From: Negativicutes bacterium
GTDB taxonomy: Bacteria > Bacillota > Negativicutes > JAAYSF01
Reading direction: 5' to 3'
Length of the DNA: 41,494 nucleotides
Assembly (NCBI GenBank): GCA_028707635.1
Contig: JAQWAQ010000012.1
Span: 1 to 41,494 of the forward strand
A model generated the notes under the pieces. That model saw only the letters and a program-made list of their open reading frames with translations. It ran no database searches and was not told the origin of the DNA. Numbering within the stretch: position 1 is the first letter of the stretch; every line of letters begins with the position of its first letter. Made by a program: the position numbers and the translations under genes. Positions 8,115 through 16,961 of the stretch are shown piece by piece.

Positions 8115-9209
8115 CTATCGTGTTGCGATTGTGTAATTGCTAAGGGTTCGGCCATTTTGATCAATAAAGGTGATATGCACTTGACTCTCATTGCGCAAAG
8201 CGGCACGGTCAATGGTCATTGTATCACTGTACTTGGTTTGAGGAAGGTCGGTTGTATTATTGGGGCTTTTGGTATGGACGGTTACTGTTATGGCATTACC
8301 GGACTGGGTGATTTTTTCGATACCGATGCCGTAGCCCCGGGGTGCTACATTGCCTAAATAAGCAAATACTACAAATTGATTGTTATAATTGACATTGGCG
8401 ACTTTATTGCGAATATCGCCAGGAATGGAAGTGGAGGCAAGCTCTGGGTTCTGTAGAATGACACCAAAAGTGATATCGTTCGGATAGGTGGTTTCATTCC
8501 ATTTCCAGGATTCATAGGTGTTTGTCCGGTAAAGAATGGCTTGGGCCGGTGAGAGTGTACCTGCTGTTTTATAAGGGAAGAAGCTCGCCGGAGTATAGGT
8601 CGCCGAATGGTTCATATCACCGATTCCGCGAATGGTGGTAATGTCCCAGCCGGCGCCTTTTTTAATTAAATCAACTTTAAAGGTTTGGCCGTTATGGCGG
8701 ACCTGGACAATGGCCTTAGGACCGGCCAGCGACAAGAGGGTGAAGCGGTCAGTTCGGGCATCAAAACCAAAAGAGGCAGCATTGTCTTTGACTACGTCGA
8801 CTGGATCACGAAGGTTGTGGGCGGTTTTATCCACTTTGTCTAGGCTTTTTACCTGCCACTTGTCATGATCTTTTAATAATTTAATCCGCTTCGTGTTGCC
8901 GTCATCTTGCCGGAGCAGCACAGATGCGTCGGTGTTGCTGCTCCATTGCAGCGATAAGTTACTGCGGCTTGTGTCATAGCCGTGGTCTTTTGCATATTGT
9001 CGGGCTGCATTGAGTGGTGATTGGCCGGTTTTCAGGTCTTCTGTCTTGCTGTTAGCGGGCTGATCAGTCTTTTGCGTTTCCTGGGCCTGTACTTTGGCGA
9101 GCGGCAGGCCTGGCAACATGGCTGAAGAAATCACTGCCGCGCCAGCGACAGCAGCGACAATTCGTTTATATTTTTTCCTAAACGATTTTGGCCGATTATT
9201 GTGTTTCAT
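8115..9209 (-). CDS. Secreted protein with PrcB-like C-terminal domain, function unknown
   Basis: A 364-residue exported protein. The N-terminus is highly basic (KHNNRPKSFRKKYKR), then has a hydrophobic stretch (IVAAVAGAAVISSAMLPGL) and a likely cleavage at VQAQ/ETQ. A hydrophilic linker follows, then a region of short repeats of about 30 residues resembling conserved-domain beta repeats (LLKDHDKWQVKSL, DLIKKGAGWDITTI). The C-terminal 130 residues (VVFAYLGNVAPRGYGIGIEKI, ITVTVHTKSP) resemble the PrcB C-terminal domain of spirochaete protease-complex proteins; function is not inferable from this. ATG 9209 is chosen because GGAAGGGAG lies 7 nt before it; the longer start at 9227 would sit upstream of that site. 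The gene converges on the hyf operon with only 8 bp between stops and no visible terminator. Confidence 0.75.
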   Translation of the reverse strand: MKHNNRPKSFRKKYKRIVAAVAGAAVISSAMLPGLPLAKVQAQETQKTDQPANSKTEDLKTGQSPLNAARQYAKDHGYDTSRSNLSLQWSSNTDASVLLRQDDGNTKRIKLLKDHDKWQVKSLDKVDKTAHNLRDPVDVVKDNAASFGFDARTDRFTLLSLAGPKAIVQVRHNGQTFKVDLIKKGAGWDITTIRGIGDMNHSATYTPASFFPYKTAGTLSPAQAILYRTNTYESWKWNETTYPNDITFGVILQNPELASTSIPGDIRNKVANVNYNNQFVVFAYLGNVAPRGYGIGIEKITQSGNAITVTVHTKSPNNTTDLPQTKYSDTMTIDRAALRNESQVHITFIDQNGRTLSNYTIATR

Positions 9210-9352
9210 TCTCAATCTCCCTTCCATGGTTTTTTACTTAGTGTTTACCAGGATGAAAGGGCTAATTCCCAGTAATTTTTGGGTCAAAAAGACAATAATC
9301 TGTATTGAGTAGCGTGACAAAGAGGAAATCGAATAACTTTTGGACAATATGA

Positions 9353-9477
9353 TAAAGTGAGACTTAATTCAGATGGAGTTTTAACTCCACCTGAATTCTA
9401 GTCGAACCGTATCCAGGGACTTAGCCGCTAGGGGTCACTCCTTCTTGTAGAAGAAGAATAGCGGCTTGGTCATCGGA
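9353..9477 (-). repeat. Dispersed structured repeat, copy A (about 130-bp family)
   Basis: One of four long copies in this window (others at 22336-22464, 38130-38257, 39850-39989), here on the minus strand. It begins TCCGATGACCAAGCCGCT and ends CAAG/TAAG + TCTCACTTTA. It carries the conserved CCCTGGATACGGTTCGACTA core and a strong terminal hairpin (ATTCAGGTGGAGTT paired with AACTCCATCTGAAT). It lies in the 306-bp gap between two divergent genes; the rest of that gap (9210-9352 and 9478-9515) shows nothing else definite. Confidence 0.85.
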
Positions 9478-9515
9478 CAAAATAAGGTCAATACACTTTT
9501 GAGGGGAGAACTGAC

Positions 9516-10013
9516 ATGGAGGGAAAAAAGGTTCAGCAATCAGCTGTAGGAATGTCAATGGTGATGATGCCGCACCAGGCCAATGTTGCAGGCAATGTTC
9601 ATGGCGGCGAAATTATGAAATTAATGGATAACGCGGCCTATGTAGTGGCCCATCGCCATGCTAGATCCAACGTTGTGACAGCAAGGGTTGACGAGCTTAC
9701 TTTTCACCATCCAATTATGGTGGGAAATCTTGTAATTTGTCATGCTTATTTAACCTTTGTTGGTAATTCCTCGATGGAGGTTGCTGTCGTTGTTGAAGTT
9801 GAGGACTTATATAAAGAATCGTCGAGAATTTGTGCTTTGACGGCGTACTTTACTATGGTCGCAATAAATGCCGGTGGCCATCCGATGCGGGTACCTGCGC
9901 TGCAATTAGCTGATGAAGAAGAACATATTGAATTCGAGGAGGCAAAAAAGCGCTACGAAGCCAATAAAAAGCGTGAAAAAAAGTGCTTTGTGCCTAGGTA
10001 CTACCAGATATAG
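9516..10013 (+). CDS. Acyl-CoA thioesterase, hotdog fold (YciA/YkhA type)
   Basis: Predicted to hydrolyse acyl-CoA thioesters. The 165 residues match the single-hotdog BFIT/YkhA group: the central-helix signature NVHGGEIMKLMDNAAYVVAHRH (glycines plus catalytic Asp), then VVTARVDELTFHHPIMVGNLV and a strand-rich end with LTAYFTMVAI. The C-terminus is a charged helix (EFEEAKKRYEANKKREKK), common in this subgroup. Start ATG 9516 follows GAGGGGAG. The repeat copy A lies just upstream in the opposite orientation. Substrate chain length cannot be told from sequence. Confidence 0.88.
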   Translation: MEGKKVQQSAVGMSMVMMPHQANVAGNVHGGEIMKLMDNAAYVVAHRHARSNVVTARVDELTFHHPIMVGNLVICHAYLTFVGNSSMEVAVVVEVEDLYKESSRICALTAYFTMVAINAGGHPMRVPALQLADEEEHIEFEEAKKRYEANKKREKKCFVPRYYQI

Positions 10014-10070
10014 CAGGGATTTGCGTCGAAAAATAGTATAGTGGTACACACAGGTTGAAGGAGGTATATT

Positions 10071-10436
10071 ATGAACTTTACTTTCGCCCATAATAATCTT
10101 AATGTGCTTGATCTTGAGAAGAGTTTAAAATTTTATCAAGAAGCCTTGAATTTAGTAGAATCACGTCGGATGGAAAAGCCCGAGTTTACACTGGTTTATC
10201 TTGGTGACAATAAGACGCCGCACAAGTTGGAACTGACTTGGCTGAAAGACCGTAAGGAACCGTACAATCTTGGGGAGAATGAGTTTCATTTGGCCTTTGA
10301 AGCAGATGATTTTGACCAAGCCTATGAACATCATAAAAAAATGAACTGTATTTGTTACGAAAATAAAGCCATGGGTATTTATTTTATAGCTGATCCTGAT
10401 GGTTACTGGCTGGAAATAGTGCCAGTGAAGCGGTAA
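10071..10436 (+). CDS. gloA: Glyoxalase I-like (vicinal oxygen chelate) protein, probable lactoylglutathione lyase
   Basis: A 121-residue VOC-fold protein similar to lactoylglutathione lyase, which converts the hemithioacetal of methylglyoxal to a thioester. The two beta-alpha-beta-beta-beta modules are visible. Expected metal ligands are His8 (TFAHNNLNVLDL), Glu54 (HKLELTW), His73 (EFHLAFEADD) and Glu116 (YWLEIVPV). FYQEALNLVESRR and DPDGYWLEIV are typical of GloA. Firmicutes often lack glutathione, so the physiological thiol may be different. Start ATG 10071 behind GGAGG at 8-nt spacing. It ends at a terminator shared with the convergent helicase gene. Confidence 0.8.
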   Translation: MNFTFAHNNLNVLDLEKSLKFYQEALNLVESRRMEKPEFTLVYLGDNKTPHKLELTWLKDRKEPYNLGENEFHLAFEADDFDQAYEHHKKMNCICYENKAMGIYFIADPDGYWLEIVPVKR

Positions 10437-10451
10437 AAAAGGTAAAACAAA

Positions 10452-10489
10452 AACGAGATCGCCAATGATGTGGCGATCTCGTTTATTTT
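10452..10489. terminator. Bidirectional terminator between gloA and the DEAD-box helicase gene
   Basis: A perfect 13-bp stem AACGAGATCGCCA / TGGCGATCTCGTT with a 6-nt loop, T-rich on the plus side and A-rich (T-rich on the minus strand) on the other. Confidence 0.88.
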
Positions 10490-11888
10490 AGCGTCTTCTA
10501 TAGCCGCTGTTATTTCCGCCAGGGCCCTTTGGGTTTGGGCGTCTTCTGAATCCACCACCGCGTGGGCGGAGGGGGGCTTCTTCAGTGATTTTGACGGGTG
10601 CGGTATTAGGTTCTTTAGTGAGTAGTTTTAAGGCAGCGGCAATCAAAGTAATCGAATCTGTATCATTTAGGAGTTCTTCAGCTCGACCCTTGTAGAGTTC
10701 CAGGTTGCCTTCTTCAACAATTCCAAGTAATTTTTCAACCGTTACTCGTTGTTGTCCTTCTAAAGCGTCAGTCATTGTAGGCATGGTCATCCGGGAAATT
10801 TTACGTTTGATAACTCGTTCAATCAGTCGTAAATGTTCAATTTCCCGTGGTATTACGAAGGTTGTCGCTATCCCGGTCTGACCGGCTCGGCCTGTCCGAC
10901 CAATTCTATGGACATAGCTCTCGGGGTCTTGTGGAATATCGAAGTTATAAACATGAGTGACGCCGCTGATGTCAAGGCCGCGCGCTGCAACATCTGTAGC
11001 CACGAGAATATCAACAATGCCTTCCCTGAACTGCCTAAGAACAGAGTCGCGTTTTGCTTGTGTTAGGTCGCCATGAATTCCTTCTGCCGAATAACCCCGT
11101 TTCTTCAAGCCTTCCGATACTTCGTCTACCCGGCGTTTGGTACGGGCAAAGATGATGGATAGATCGGGAGATTGGATATCAAGCAGACGGCACAGAATGT
11201 CAAATTTCTGGCGGTCTTGAACTTCAAGATAGTGTTGTTCAACAAGGGGAATTGTAACTTCTTTAGATTGGATGCTGATTAGGGCGGGGTCCTTTAAGAA
11301 CCGTTGGGATAATAACTGGATGGCTCTAGGCATTGTTGCGGAGAACAGTAGTGTTTGCCGCTTTTCGGGGATATCTTTCAGGATTTTTTCAATATCTTCA
11401 ATAAAGCCCATGTTGAGCATCTCGTCGGCTTCATCTAGTACAACGAATTTAATATCATCAAGCCTGATGGTGCGGCGGTCCATATGATCCATCAATCGCC
11501 CTGGGGTGGCGACAATGATTTGCGGCCGTTTTTTTAATGCTTTGATTTGGCGGCCAATATCCTGTCCGCCGTAAATGGGAAGGGTTTGCACATCGGTGTA
11601 TTGGGCGATTTTGTTGAGCTCCTCGGCTACTTGAATCGCAAGTTCGCGGGTCGGGGTTAGCACGATTCCTTGTGGCTTTTCAGTAAAGTGTCCGATAATC
11701 TTATGAATCATCGGAATCCCATAAGCTGCTGTTTTACCAGTTCCGGTTTGGGCTTGTCCGACTAAATCCCGTCCGTTCATTGCTGGTGGTATCGATTGCT
11801 CTTGAATAGGGGTAGGTTCTTCAAACCCCATGTTATTGAGCGATTGAATGATTAGATCATTGATCGCAAGTGCTGTGAATTTCTCCAT
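10488..11888 (-). CDS. DEAD-box ATP-dependent RNA helicase (CshA/DeaD type)
   Basis: RNA helicase for ribosome assembly and mRNA turnover. All motifs are present in order: Q motif ([12 protein letters not shown]), I (AQTGTGKT), Ia (PTRELA), Ib (TPGRLMDH), II (DEAD), III (SAT), IV ([13 protein letters not shown]), V ([11 protein letters not shown]) and VI ([10 protein letters not shown]). The C-terminus is a short basic, glycine- and arginine-rich tail ([10 protein letters not shown]...YRRR), common in RNA-binding family members. At 466 residues it lacks the long DbpA-type RNA-binding domain. I choose ATG 11888 because AGGAGG sits 7 nt before it; an ATG at 11894 is only 1-2 nt from that site. 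The A/T-rich upstream region (11895-12064) is shared with the divergent ABC-F gene. Confidence 0.93.
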   Translation of the reverse strand: MEKFTALAINDLIIQSLNNMGFEEPTPIQEQSIPPAMNGRDLVGQAQTGTGKTAAYGIPMIHKIIGHFTEKPQGIVLTPTRELAIQVAEELNKIAQYTDVQTLPIYGGQDIGRQIKALKKRPQIIVATPGRLMDHMDRRTIRLDDIKFVVLDEADEMLNMGFIEDIEKILKDIPEKRQTLLFSATMPRAIQLLSQRFLKDPALISIQSKEVTIPLVEQHYLEVQDRQKFDILCRLLDIQSPDLSIIFARTKRRVDEVSEGLKKRGYSAEGIHGDLTQAKRDSVLRQFREGIVDILVATDVAARGLDISGVTHVYNFDIPQDPESYVHRIGRTGRAGQTGIATTFVIPREIEHLRLIERVIKRKISRMTMPTMTDALEGQQRVTVEKLLGIVEEGNLELYKGRAEELLNDTDSITLIAAALKLLTKEPNTAPVKITEEAPLRPRGGGFRRRPNPKGPGGNNSGYRRR

Positions 11889-12064
11889 ACTCATTCCTCC
11901 TGATATTATATCTTAATATAGAATCTCCATATCCTTGGAAAAACATACCATAGTACTTTACTGTATCATGGATAATGAAATAAGTCTAGTTTTCTTTGAC
12001 AGTTTATCCTAAAGTAAGATAAAATATTGAAAGTATTTATAATTGAGTGAGCAGGAGAAATGAA

Positions 12065-13621
12065 ATGAGCGTATTAACTGTAGAAAATGTTTCCCATGGA
12101 TTTGGGGCCCGCAAAATACTTGAAGACGCTTCCTTTCGGTTGTTAAAAGGCGAGCATGTTGGTCTGATTGGAGCGAACGGCGAAGGGAAATCAACTTTTT
12201 TAAATATTATCACCGGACAGCTAGAGCCTGATGAGGGCAAGGTTGAATGGTCGAACAAGGTCACAGTCGGCTATCTGGATCAGCACTCTGTCCTTGCTAA
12301 GGGCAGTTCAATCCGTGATGTTCTGCGTCAGGCCTTTAAACGGATGTTTGAATTAGAGGCTGAGATGCTGGCTATCTATGACAAAATGGGCGATGCTTCC
12401 TCCGAAGCGATGGATGGTATGTTGCAAGAGGTGGGCGAAATTCAAGATATGCTTGAACACAGCGGTTTCTACACTCTTGACGCTAAAATTGAGGAAGTGG
12501 CTAACGGGTTGGGATTAGGCGATATTGGTCTTGATCGGGATGTTGCCGACTTAAGCGGTGGCCAGCGCACTAAGGTGCTTCTGACAAAACTGCTCTTGGA
12601 GAACCCGACCATTCTTATTTTGGACGAGCCGACTAACTACCTTGATTTTGAACATATCGAATGGCTTAAAAGGTATTTGAAGGATTATGAAAATAGCTTT
12701 ATTTTGGTATCGCATGACATACCGTTTGTCAATGAAGTTGTCAATGTAATCTACCACGTAGAGAATGCTATTTTGACTCGCTATACCGGCGATTATGAGC
12801 AATTCCAGCAGGCGTATACTGTTAGAAAAAGCCAGGAGATTAAGGCGTATGAACGACAGCAGCAAGAAGTAGATCGTTTGGAGGATTTTATTGCCCGCAA
12901 CAAGGCGCGAGTCGCGACTAGGGGCATGGCAAACAGTCGTCAGAAACGGTTAGATAAGATGGAGATAAAAGAAAAGCCCCGTGATAAACCGAAGCCGTCC
13001 TTTGGTTTTCGCGAGGCCAGAACACCGAGCCGCTTTATAGTTCAGGCGAATGATTTGGTCTTGGGTTATGATGAGCCGTTGACCAAGCCAGTCAGCATTG
13101 CTCTTGAACGGGGTCAGAAAGTGGCCATTCGAGGGGTTAATGGCTTAGGTAAATCAACGTTGTTAAAGACCTTGCTGGGTTTCATTCCAGCTTATGACGG
13201 CAAGGTTGAGCTTGGTGATTATCTTTTTCCGGGTTACTTTGAGCAAGAGTCAAGCCGTCACAATTCCAATACTGCCCTGGAAGAAGTCTGGAATGAATAT
13301 CCGGGCATGACCAATTACGAGGTCAGGGCCGCCTTGGCCCGCTGTGGCTTAACTAATGAGCATATCACCAGTCAAATGATGGTCTTAAGCGGTGGTGAAA
13401 ATGCCAAAGTCCGTTTATGTAAGCTGATGCTCAAAGAGTTCAACTGGCTGGTGCTGGACGAACCGACAAACCATCTTGACGTTGAAGCAAAAGAAGAACT
13501 TAAACGGGCTCTTAAAGACTATAAAGGCACGATTCTACTGGTTTCCCACGAACCGGATTTCTATGAGGACTGGGTGACCCATATCTGGAATGTTGAAGAC
13601 TGGACAACCAAGGTTGTGTAA
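12065..13621 (+). CDS. ABC-F family ATPase (ribosome-associated, YkpA/YbiT-like)
   Basis: Soluble protein with two ATP-binding cassettes and no membrane domain, as in ABC-F translation factors that act in the ribosomal E site. First cassette: Walker A GANGEGKST, signature LSGGQRTKVLL, Walker B LILDEPTNYLD, H-loop VSHD. The linker (about residues 240-310) is charged and helical (QQEVDRLEDFIARNKARVATR). Second cassette: GVNGLGKST, LSGGENAKVRL, WLVLDEPTNHLD, VSHE. Length 518 fits this family. ATG 12065 has AGGAGA at 6-nt spacing; GTG 12047 would swallow that site. No resistance-type long interdomain arm is evident. The stop codon TAA coincides with the tail of the dispersed repeat (see 13619). 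Confidence 0.9.
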   Translation: MSVLTVENVSHGFGARKILEDASFRLLKGEHVGLIGANGEGKSTFLNIITGQLEPDEGKVEWSNKVTVGYLDQHSVLAKGSSIRDVLRQAFKRMFELEAEMLAIYDKMGDASSEAMDGMLQEVGEIQDMLEHSGFYTLDAKIEEVANGLGLGDIGLDRDVADLSGGQRTKVLLTKLLLENPTILILDEPTNYLDFEHIEWLKRYLKDYENSFILVSHDIPFVNEVVNVIYHVENAILTRYTGDYEQFQQAYTVRKSQEIKAYERQQQEVDRLEDFIARNKARVATRGMANSRQKRLDKMEIKEKPRDKPKPSFGFREARTPSRFIVQANDLVLGYDEPLTKPVSIALERGQKVAIRGVNGLGKSTLLKTLLGFIPAYDGKVELGDYLFPGYFEQESSRHNSNTALEEVWNEYPGMTNYEVRAALARCGLTNEHITSQMMVLSGGENAKVRLCKLMLKEFNWLVLDEPTNHLDVEAKEELKRALKDYKGTILLVSHEPDFYEDWVTHIWNVEDWTTKVV

Positions 13622-13665
13622 AGTGAGACTTGTCATTGCGAGCGCAGCGGGGCAAGCTCATTCAG
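13619..13665. repeat. Composite repeat remnant: dispersed-repeat tail plus GTCATTGCGAGCG-type element
   Basis: TAAAGTGAGACTT (13619-13631) is identical, on the minus strand, to the terminal 13 bases of the dispersed repeat. It is fused to TGTCATTGCGAGCGCAGC, which resembles a short repeat widespread in many bacterial genomes. TAA supplies the stop codon of the ABC-F gene. The right end reaches into the queG 3' end. Confidence 0.55.
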
Positions 13666-14563
13666 GTTTTTCTAAGTCGCTGCAGTATTCTAAATTCCGC
13701 AGCAAGATTTTTTTGCCCCGCCAGCTAAAGGCGTGATTGCCGTAGCGTCGGGTAAACTCTTTATTGGACATAGCGGCAAGCTCTTCATAGTCGAGTTTAT
13801 GAACTAGATTAGTTCTAAATTCGGCTATTTTTGTTTGTTGGGCATTCTGGTTGTGCGGGCAAACGTCCTGGCAAATATCACAGCCAAACACTAATTGCGA
13901 TTTTTTAAGGATGTTAATTTCATAGTCTGATAAGTTCCCCTTTTTTTGCGTCAAATACGACTTGCAGCCACGGGGGTCGATAGTGAAGTCGCCCTGGATG
14001 ATTTTGCCGGGGCAGGCAGCAAGGCAGCGTCCGCACTTGAGGCAAGTCCTGGCAAGTGGCCGATCGGGTTCAAAGGGGTAATTATTAAGCAGATAGCCGA
14101 CAAAGAAGTAAGAACCGTATTTGTCATTGATTAGCTGGCTGTTAAGGCCGTAAAATCCCAGGCCGGCTAGATAAGCCAGGTACCTGTCAACTAGCGGCCC
14201 GGTGTCCGCAAAGGCTTGGTGCTCAAAGTCTTTCAGCAAGGATTTTAAGTAGTGGGCTATTTGAGTTAATTTACTGATGGTTACTTTGTGATAATCAGTC
14301 GCGTAGGTGTATTTTGGCAGATTCGCTGTTTGGCAATTCCCAATGTAATAAGGAAATAAACAAACAATGATGGATTTCACGTTAGGCAGGGTTAGACTAG
14401 GGTCGATGCGTTTTGCTAAATCCTGCTCGTCAAATTCGGTATGCTGATGCAGGGCTAACCGTTTTGCCAGCGTTGTGCCAAGTTCAATATAAGGGCCAAT
14501 TGGAGCGATGCCTACGCAGTCAATTCCTATTGTTGTACAAAAAGCTTTTAATTTGTTTTTCAT
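13658..14563 (-). CDS. queG: Epoxyqueuosine reductase QueG (short form)
   Basis: Catalyses the last step of queuosine formation on tRNA, reduction of epoxyqueuosine, with cobalamin and two [4Fe-4S] clusters. The 301 residues show the N-terminal domain (GIDCVGIAPIG, KSIIVCLFPYY, FADTGPLVDRYLAYLAGLGFYG) followed by ferredoxin motifs CLKCGRCLAACPGKII and CDICQDVCPHNQNA. It ends soon after HAFSWRGKKILLRN, so the C-terminal HEAT-like part of long QueG proteins (about 370-380 residues) is absent. I use ATG 14563, with GGAG 8 nt upstream (a CGGAGAAC stretch). The longer frame to 14860 adds about 100 residues unlike the family and overlaps the divergent gene. A gluQRS gene acting on Q-modified tRNA lies about 7 kb away. 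Confidence 0.87.
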   Translation of the reverse strand: MKNKLKAFCTTIGIDCVGIAPIGPYIELGTTLAKRLALHQHTEFDEQDLAKRIDPSLTLPNVKSIIVCLFPYYIGNCQTANLPKYTYATDYHKVTISKLTQIAHYLKSLLKDFEHQAFADTGPLVDRYLAYLAGLGFYGLNSQLINDKYGSYFFVGYLLNNYPFEPDRPLARTCLKCGRCLAACPGKIIQGDFTIDPRGCKSYLTQKKGNLSDYEINILKKSQLVFGCDICQDVCPHNQNAQQTKIAEFRTNLVHKLDYEELAAMSNKEFTRRYGNHAFSWRGKKILLRNLEYCSDLEKPE

Positions 14564-14729
14564 TAGGTTCTCCGTGATGCCTATTGATATCTCTAACACG
14601 ATTATTATGCAAGATATAGGAAAATGCAAGAGCCGGCCTGAAAATAACCGTAAGTCTGCTCGACGGGCTTTAACGCTTCTGATGTTCCGGTAATATAATA
14701 GAGTAACATCAATTATGAGGGTGAGAATT

Positions 14730-16124
14730 ATGAGGGAAGACAGCTTCGCAACGTATTTGCGCAGTCTGGTTGTTGGCGCTGACACGCCGGTTTCTATTGC
14801 TAACGGTAGTCGCAGAGCAGCAATCAATTTTGATAATGCCGCAACAACGCCGCCCCTCAAGTCGGTGATGAGGGAAATTGTTAGGTTTGCTCCCTGGTAT
14901 GCTTCAATTCATCGCGGAGCGGGAGTTAAATCCATCATGTCGTCTGAGATGTTTGAGCAGAGCCGGGACATTATAAAAAAGTTTGTTCATGCAGATGCTG
15001 ACAAAGACGTTGTTATTTGTACGAAAAATACGACAGAATCAATTAATATTTTAGCGTATACGCTTGCTGGCTGTGGGTCAGAAGAAGTTATTCTTTCGAC
15101 TGATATGGAGCATCTAGCTAATGATTTACCATGGCAGGGTAAATTTAAAGTCGATTATGCAGCCATTGATGGGTGTGGGCGGTTATCGTTGGAGAGTCTA
15201 AGGCAACAGTTGACTAAGTATAAGGGTAAGGTCAGGTTGGTCGCTGTAACTGGCGCATCAAATGTCACTGGTTATATAAATCCTGTTCACACAATTGCTC
15301 AAATGGCTCATGAATATGGTGCTGAAGTTTTCGTTGACGGTGCCCAACTTGTGCCGCATTGTGCCATTGACATGAAGCCGCATGATTCAGCCCAGCATAT
15401 CGACTATTTAGCCTTCTCGGGTCATAAGATGTATGCGCCGTTTGGCGGGGGGGTATTAATTGGCCGTAAAGGTGCTTTTGAACACAGTGAACCTGTCTAT
15501 AAAGGGGGCGGTATTGCGAAACTGGTAACCCGTAGATTTATTGACTGGGACAGTCCGCCTTACAAAGAAGAAGCCGGAACGCCGAACGCCATGGCCGCGG
15601 TTGCAATGGTGGCCGCCATCAGAAAACTTAGCGGGATTGGTCTTAATGTCATTCACGATTATGAGCATAATCTGATTTGCTATGCGATTGCGGGAATGCG
15701 GTCAATTCCAGGTCTTGAACTCTATAGTTGTGCGGCCAAGAATGAAAAGCGGGTCAGTCTGATTTCATTTACCTTGCAAGGGATTCATCACAAGATGCTG
15801 GCAGATATTTTATCGGTTGAAGGCGGCATATCAGTTCGCAATGGTTTGTTTTGTGCCCACCCCTATGTAATAAAATTACTGAAATTAAGTGATGACGATA
15901 TTGACTATTATTATAATAAGCCTAATGCCAGATTTCCCGGCTTGGTCAGAATCAGTTTGGGGTTATACAATAATTATCGCGAGATTGACATGCTGCTTGA
16001 GTTGCTGCATCGTATAGCCTGTAACAGAGATTATTATAAGCGAAAGTATAGTGAGAGTGCTAAGGCAAGGTTGAAGTCCATACAGCAAGAATGGTTGCTG
16101 GCTTCGCGGCGAAAATTGCCGTAG
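14730..16124 (+). CDS. Class V PLP-dependent enzyme, cysteine desulfurase-like
   Basis: A 464-residue fold-type I PLP enzyme related to SufS/Csd cysteine desulfurases. Visible elements: INFDNAATTPP near the N-terminus, a His-containing region STDMEHLAND, cofactor-binding VFVDGAQLVPHCAID, and the PLP lysine motif FSGHKMYAPFGGGVLIG. EAGTPNAMAAVAM follows, and the C-terminal small domain contains VRNGLFCAHPYV with a Cys in the region where desulfurases carry their catalytic Cys. Sulfur donation to iron-sulfur or other cofactors is likely but the exact acceptor is unknown; there are no neighbouring suf or isc genes. The gene is divergent from queG. Start at ATG 14730 (GAGGGTGAG just before it); an in-frame ATG at 14715 is less well placed. 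Confidence 0.8.
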   Translation: MREDSFATYLRSLVVGADTPVSIANGSRRAAINFDNAATTPPLKSVMREIVRFAPWYASIHRGAGVKSIMSSEMFEQSRDIIKKFVHADADKDVVICTKNTTESINILAYTLAGCGSEEVILSTDMEHLANDLPWQGKFKVDYAAIDGCGRLSLESLRQQLTKYKGKVRLVAVTGASNVTGYINPVHTIAQMAHEYGAEVFVDGAQLVPHCAIDMKPHDSAQHIDYLAFSGHKMYAPFGGGVLIGRKGAFEHSEPVYKGGGIAKLVTRRFIDWDSPPYKEEAGTPNAMAAVAMVAAIRKLSGIGLNVIHDYEHNLICYAIAGMRSIPGLELYSCAAKNEKRVSLISFTLQGIHHKMLADILSVEGGISVRNGLFCAHPYVIKLLKLSDDDIDYYYNKPNARFPGLVRISLGLYNNYREIDMLLELLHRIACNRDYYKRKYSESAKARLKSIQQEWLLASRRKLP

Positions 16125-16133
16125 CCTGAGAAT

Positions 16134-16180
16134 AAAGGACACAATGGGGAACGAATATTCGAACCCATTGTGTCCTTTTA
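16134..16180. terminator. Bidirectional terminator between the class V enzyme and rubrerythrin genes
   Basis: A perfect 15-bp stem AAAGGACACAATGGG / CCCATTGTGTCCTTT (16134-16148, 16164-16178) with a 15-nt loop that is itself near-palindromic (CGAATATTCG). T-rich on both outer sides. Confidence 0.85.
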
Positions 16181-16196
16181 ATGACAAGAATATGTA

Positions 16197-16748
16197 TTAT
16201 TTACCGAAGTGTCTTTCAAGCAGACCTTTGAAAGCACAACCGTGACGGGCTTCATCTTTGCACATTTCATGTACAGTGTCGTGAACAGCATCAAGACCAA
16301 GTTGTTTGGCTTTCTTCGCAAGTTCAAGTTTGCCTTCAGCAGCACCATATTCAGCTTGAACTCTAAGTTCAAGGTTTTTCTTTGTGGAAGGAGTGACGAC
16401 TTCGCCTACCAGTTCAGCAAATTTAGCAGCATGCTCGGCTTCTTCCCAGGCAATCCGCTTATAAGCTTCGGCAACTTCCGGGAACCCTTCACGATCAGCT
16501 TGACGGCTCATCGCCAGGTACATGCCGACTTCAGTGCATTCGCCGAGATAATTCATTTTCAAACCTTCAAGAATTTCTTTATCGACATCAGCTGCAATAC
16601 CGACTCTATGCTCATCAGCCCACTTCAATTCAGCAGTATCTGATTGTTCAATGAATTTAAAACCAGGAACTTTACACTGCGGGCAAGCAAGTGGAGGTGC
16701 ATCTCCCTCATGAGTATAACCACAGATTGGACAGACAAATTTTTTCAT
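16197..16748 (-). CDS. Reverse-order rubrerythrin (rubredoxin domain first)
   Basis: Peroxide-reducing diiron protein of anaerobes. Residues 1-30 form a rubredoxin-like iron site (C6PIC9 and C22PQC25). Residues about 45-183 form a four-helix ferritin-like domain with Glu/His ligands in [20 protein letters not shown] and [17 protein letters not shown]. This order is reversed relative to classic rubrerythrin and matches clostridial revRbr, used for H2O2 and O2 scavenging. Length 183 is normal. The start is ATG 16748; the GAGGGGG stretch is a little far (about 12 nt). An inverted-repeat operator of PerR geometry and a sigma-A promoter lie upstream. It stands alone between terminator and operator. 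Confidence 0.9.
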   Translation of the reverse strand: MKKFVCPICGYTHEGDAPPLACPQCKVPGFKFIEQSDTAELKWADEHRVGIAADVDKEILEGLKMNYLGECTEVGMYLAMSRQADREGFPEVAEAYKRIAWEEAEHAAKFAELVGEVVTPSTKKNLELRVQAEYGAAEGKLELAKKAKQLGLDAVHDTVHEMCKDEARHGCAFKGLLERHFGK

Positions 16749-16768
16749 AATGGCTTATTTCCCCCTCT

Positions 16769-16783
16769 TAATAATTATTATTA
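16769..16783 (-). promoter_or_regulatory. PerR-like operator upstream of rubrerythrin
   Basis: TAATAATTATTATTA is a perfect 7-1-7 inverted repeat, the geometry of the Fur-family PerR box (consensus TTATAATNATTATAA), with two mismatches from that consensus. It lies just downstream of the predicted transcription start, where repressor binding would block the gene. Inference: peroxide-induced expression. Confidence 0.55.
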
Positions 16784-16804
16784 ATTAACAATACTTACAT
16801 TTAT

Positions 16805-16832
16805 AGAATACCACATTCCGAAAATTTGTCAA
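16805..16832 (-). promoter_or_regulatory. Sigma-A promoter of rubrerythrin
   Basis: On the minus strand TTGACA (16827-16832) and TATTCT (16805-16810) are 16 nt apart, 57 bp upstream of the start codon. Confidence 0.55.
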
Positions 16833-16961
16833 TACTGCAAAAGGAAATTTCTCTAAAAAAGTAAGAATTAGGATTAGCTAAGGTCAAAAGGCAAGTCGAG
16901 CAGGAATGTTCCTTTGGATTCAAGAATACTTTAAGTTAGTTATTTTTAGATGAGGTGGATA

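Noticed and set aside
14564..14860. A 100-residue N-terminal extension of QueG
   Set aside because: It overlaps the divergent class V gene and its promoter region. The family N-terminus and a good ribosome binding site are at 14563.
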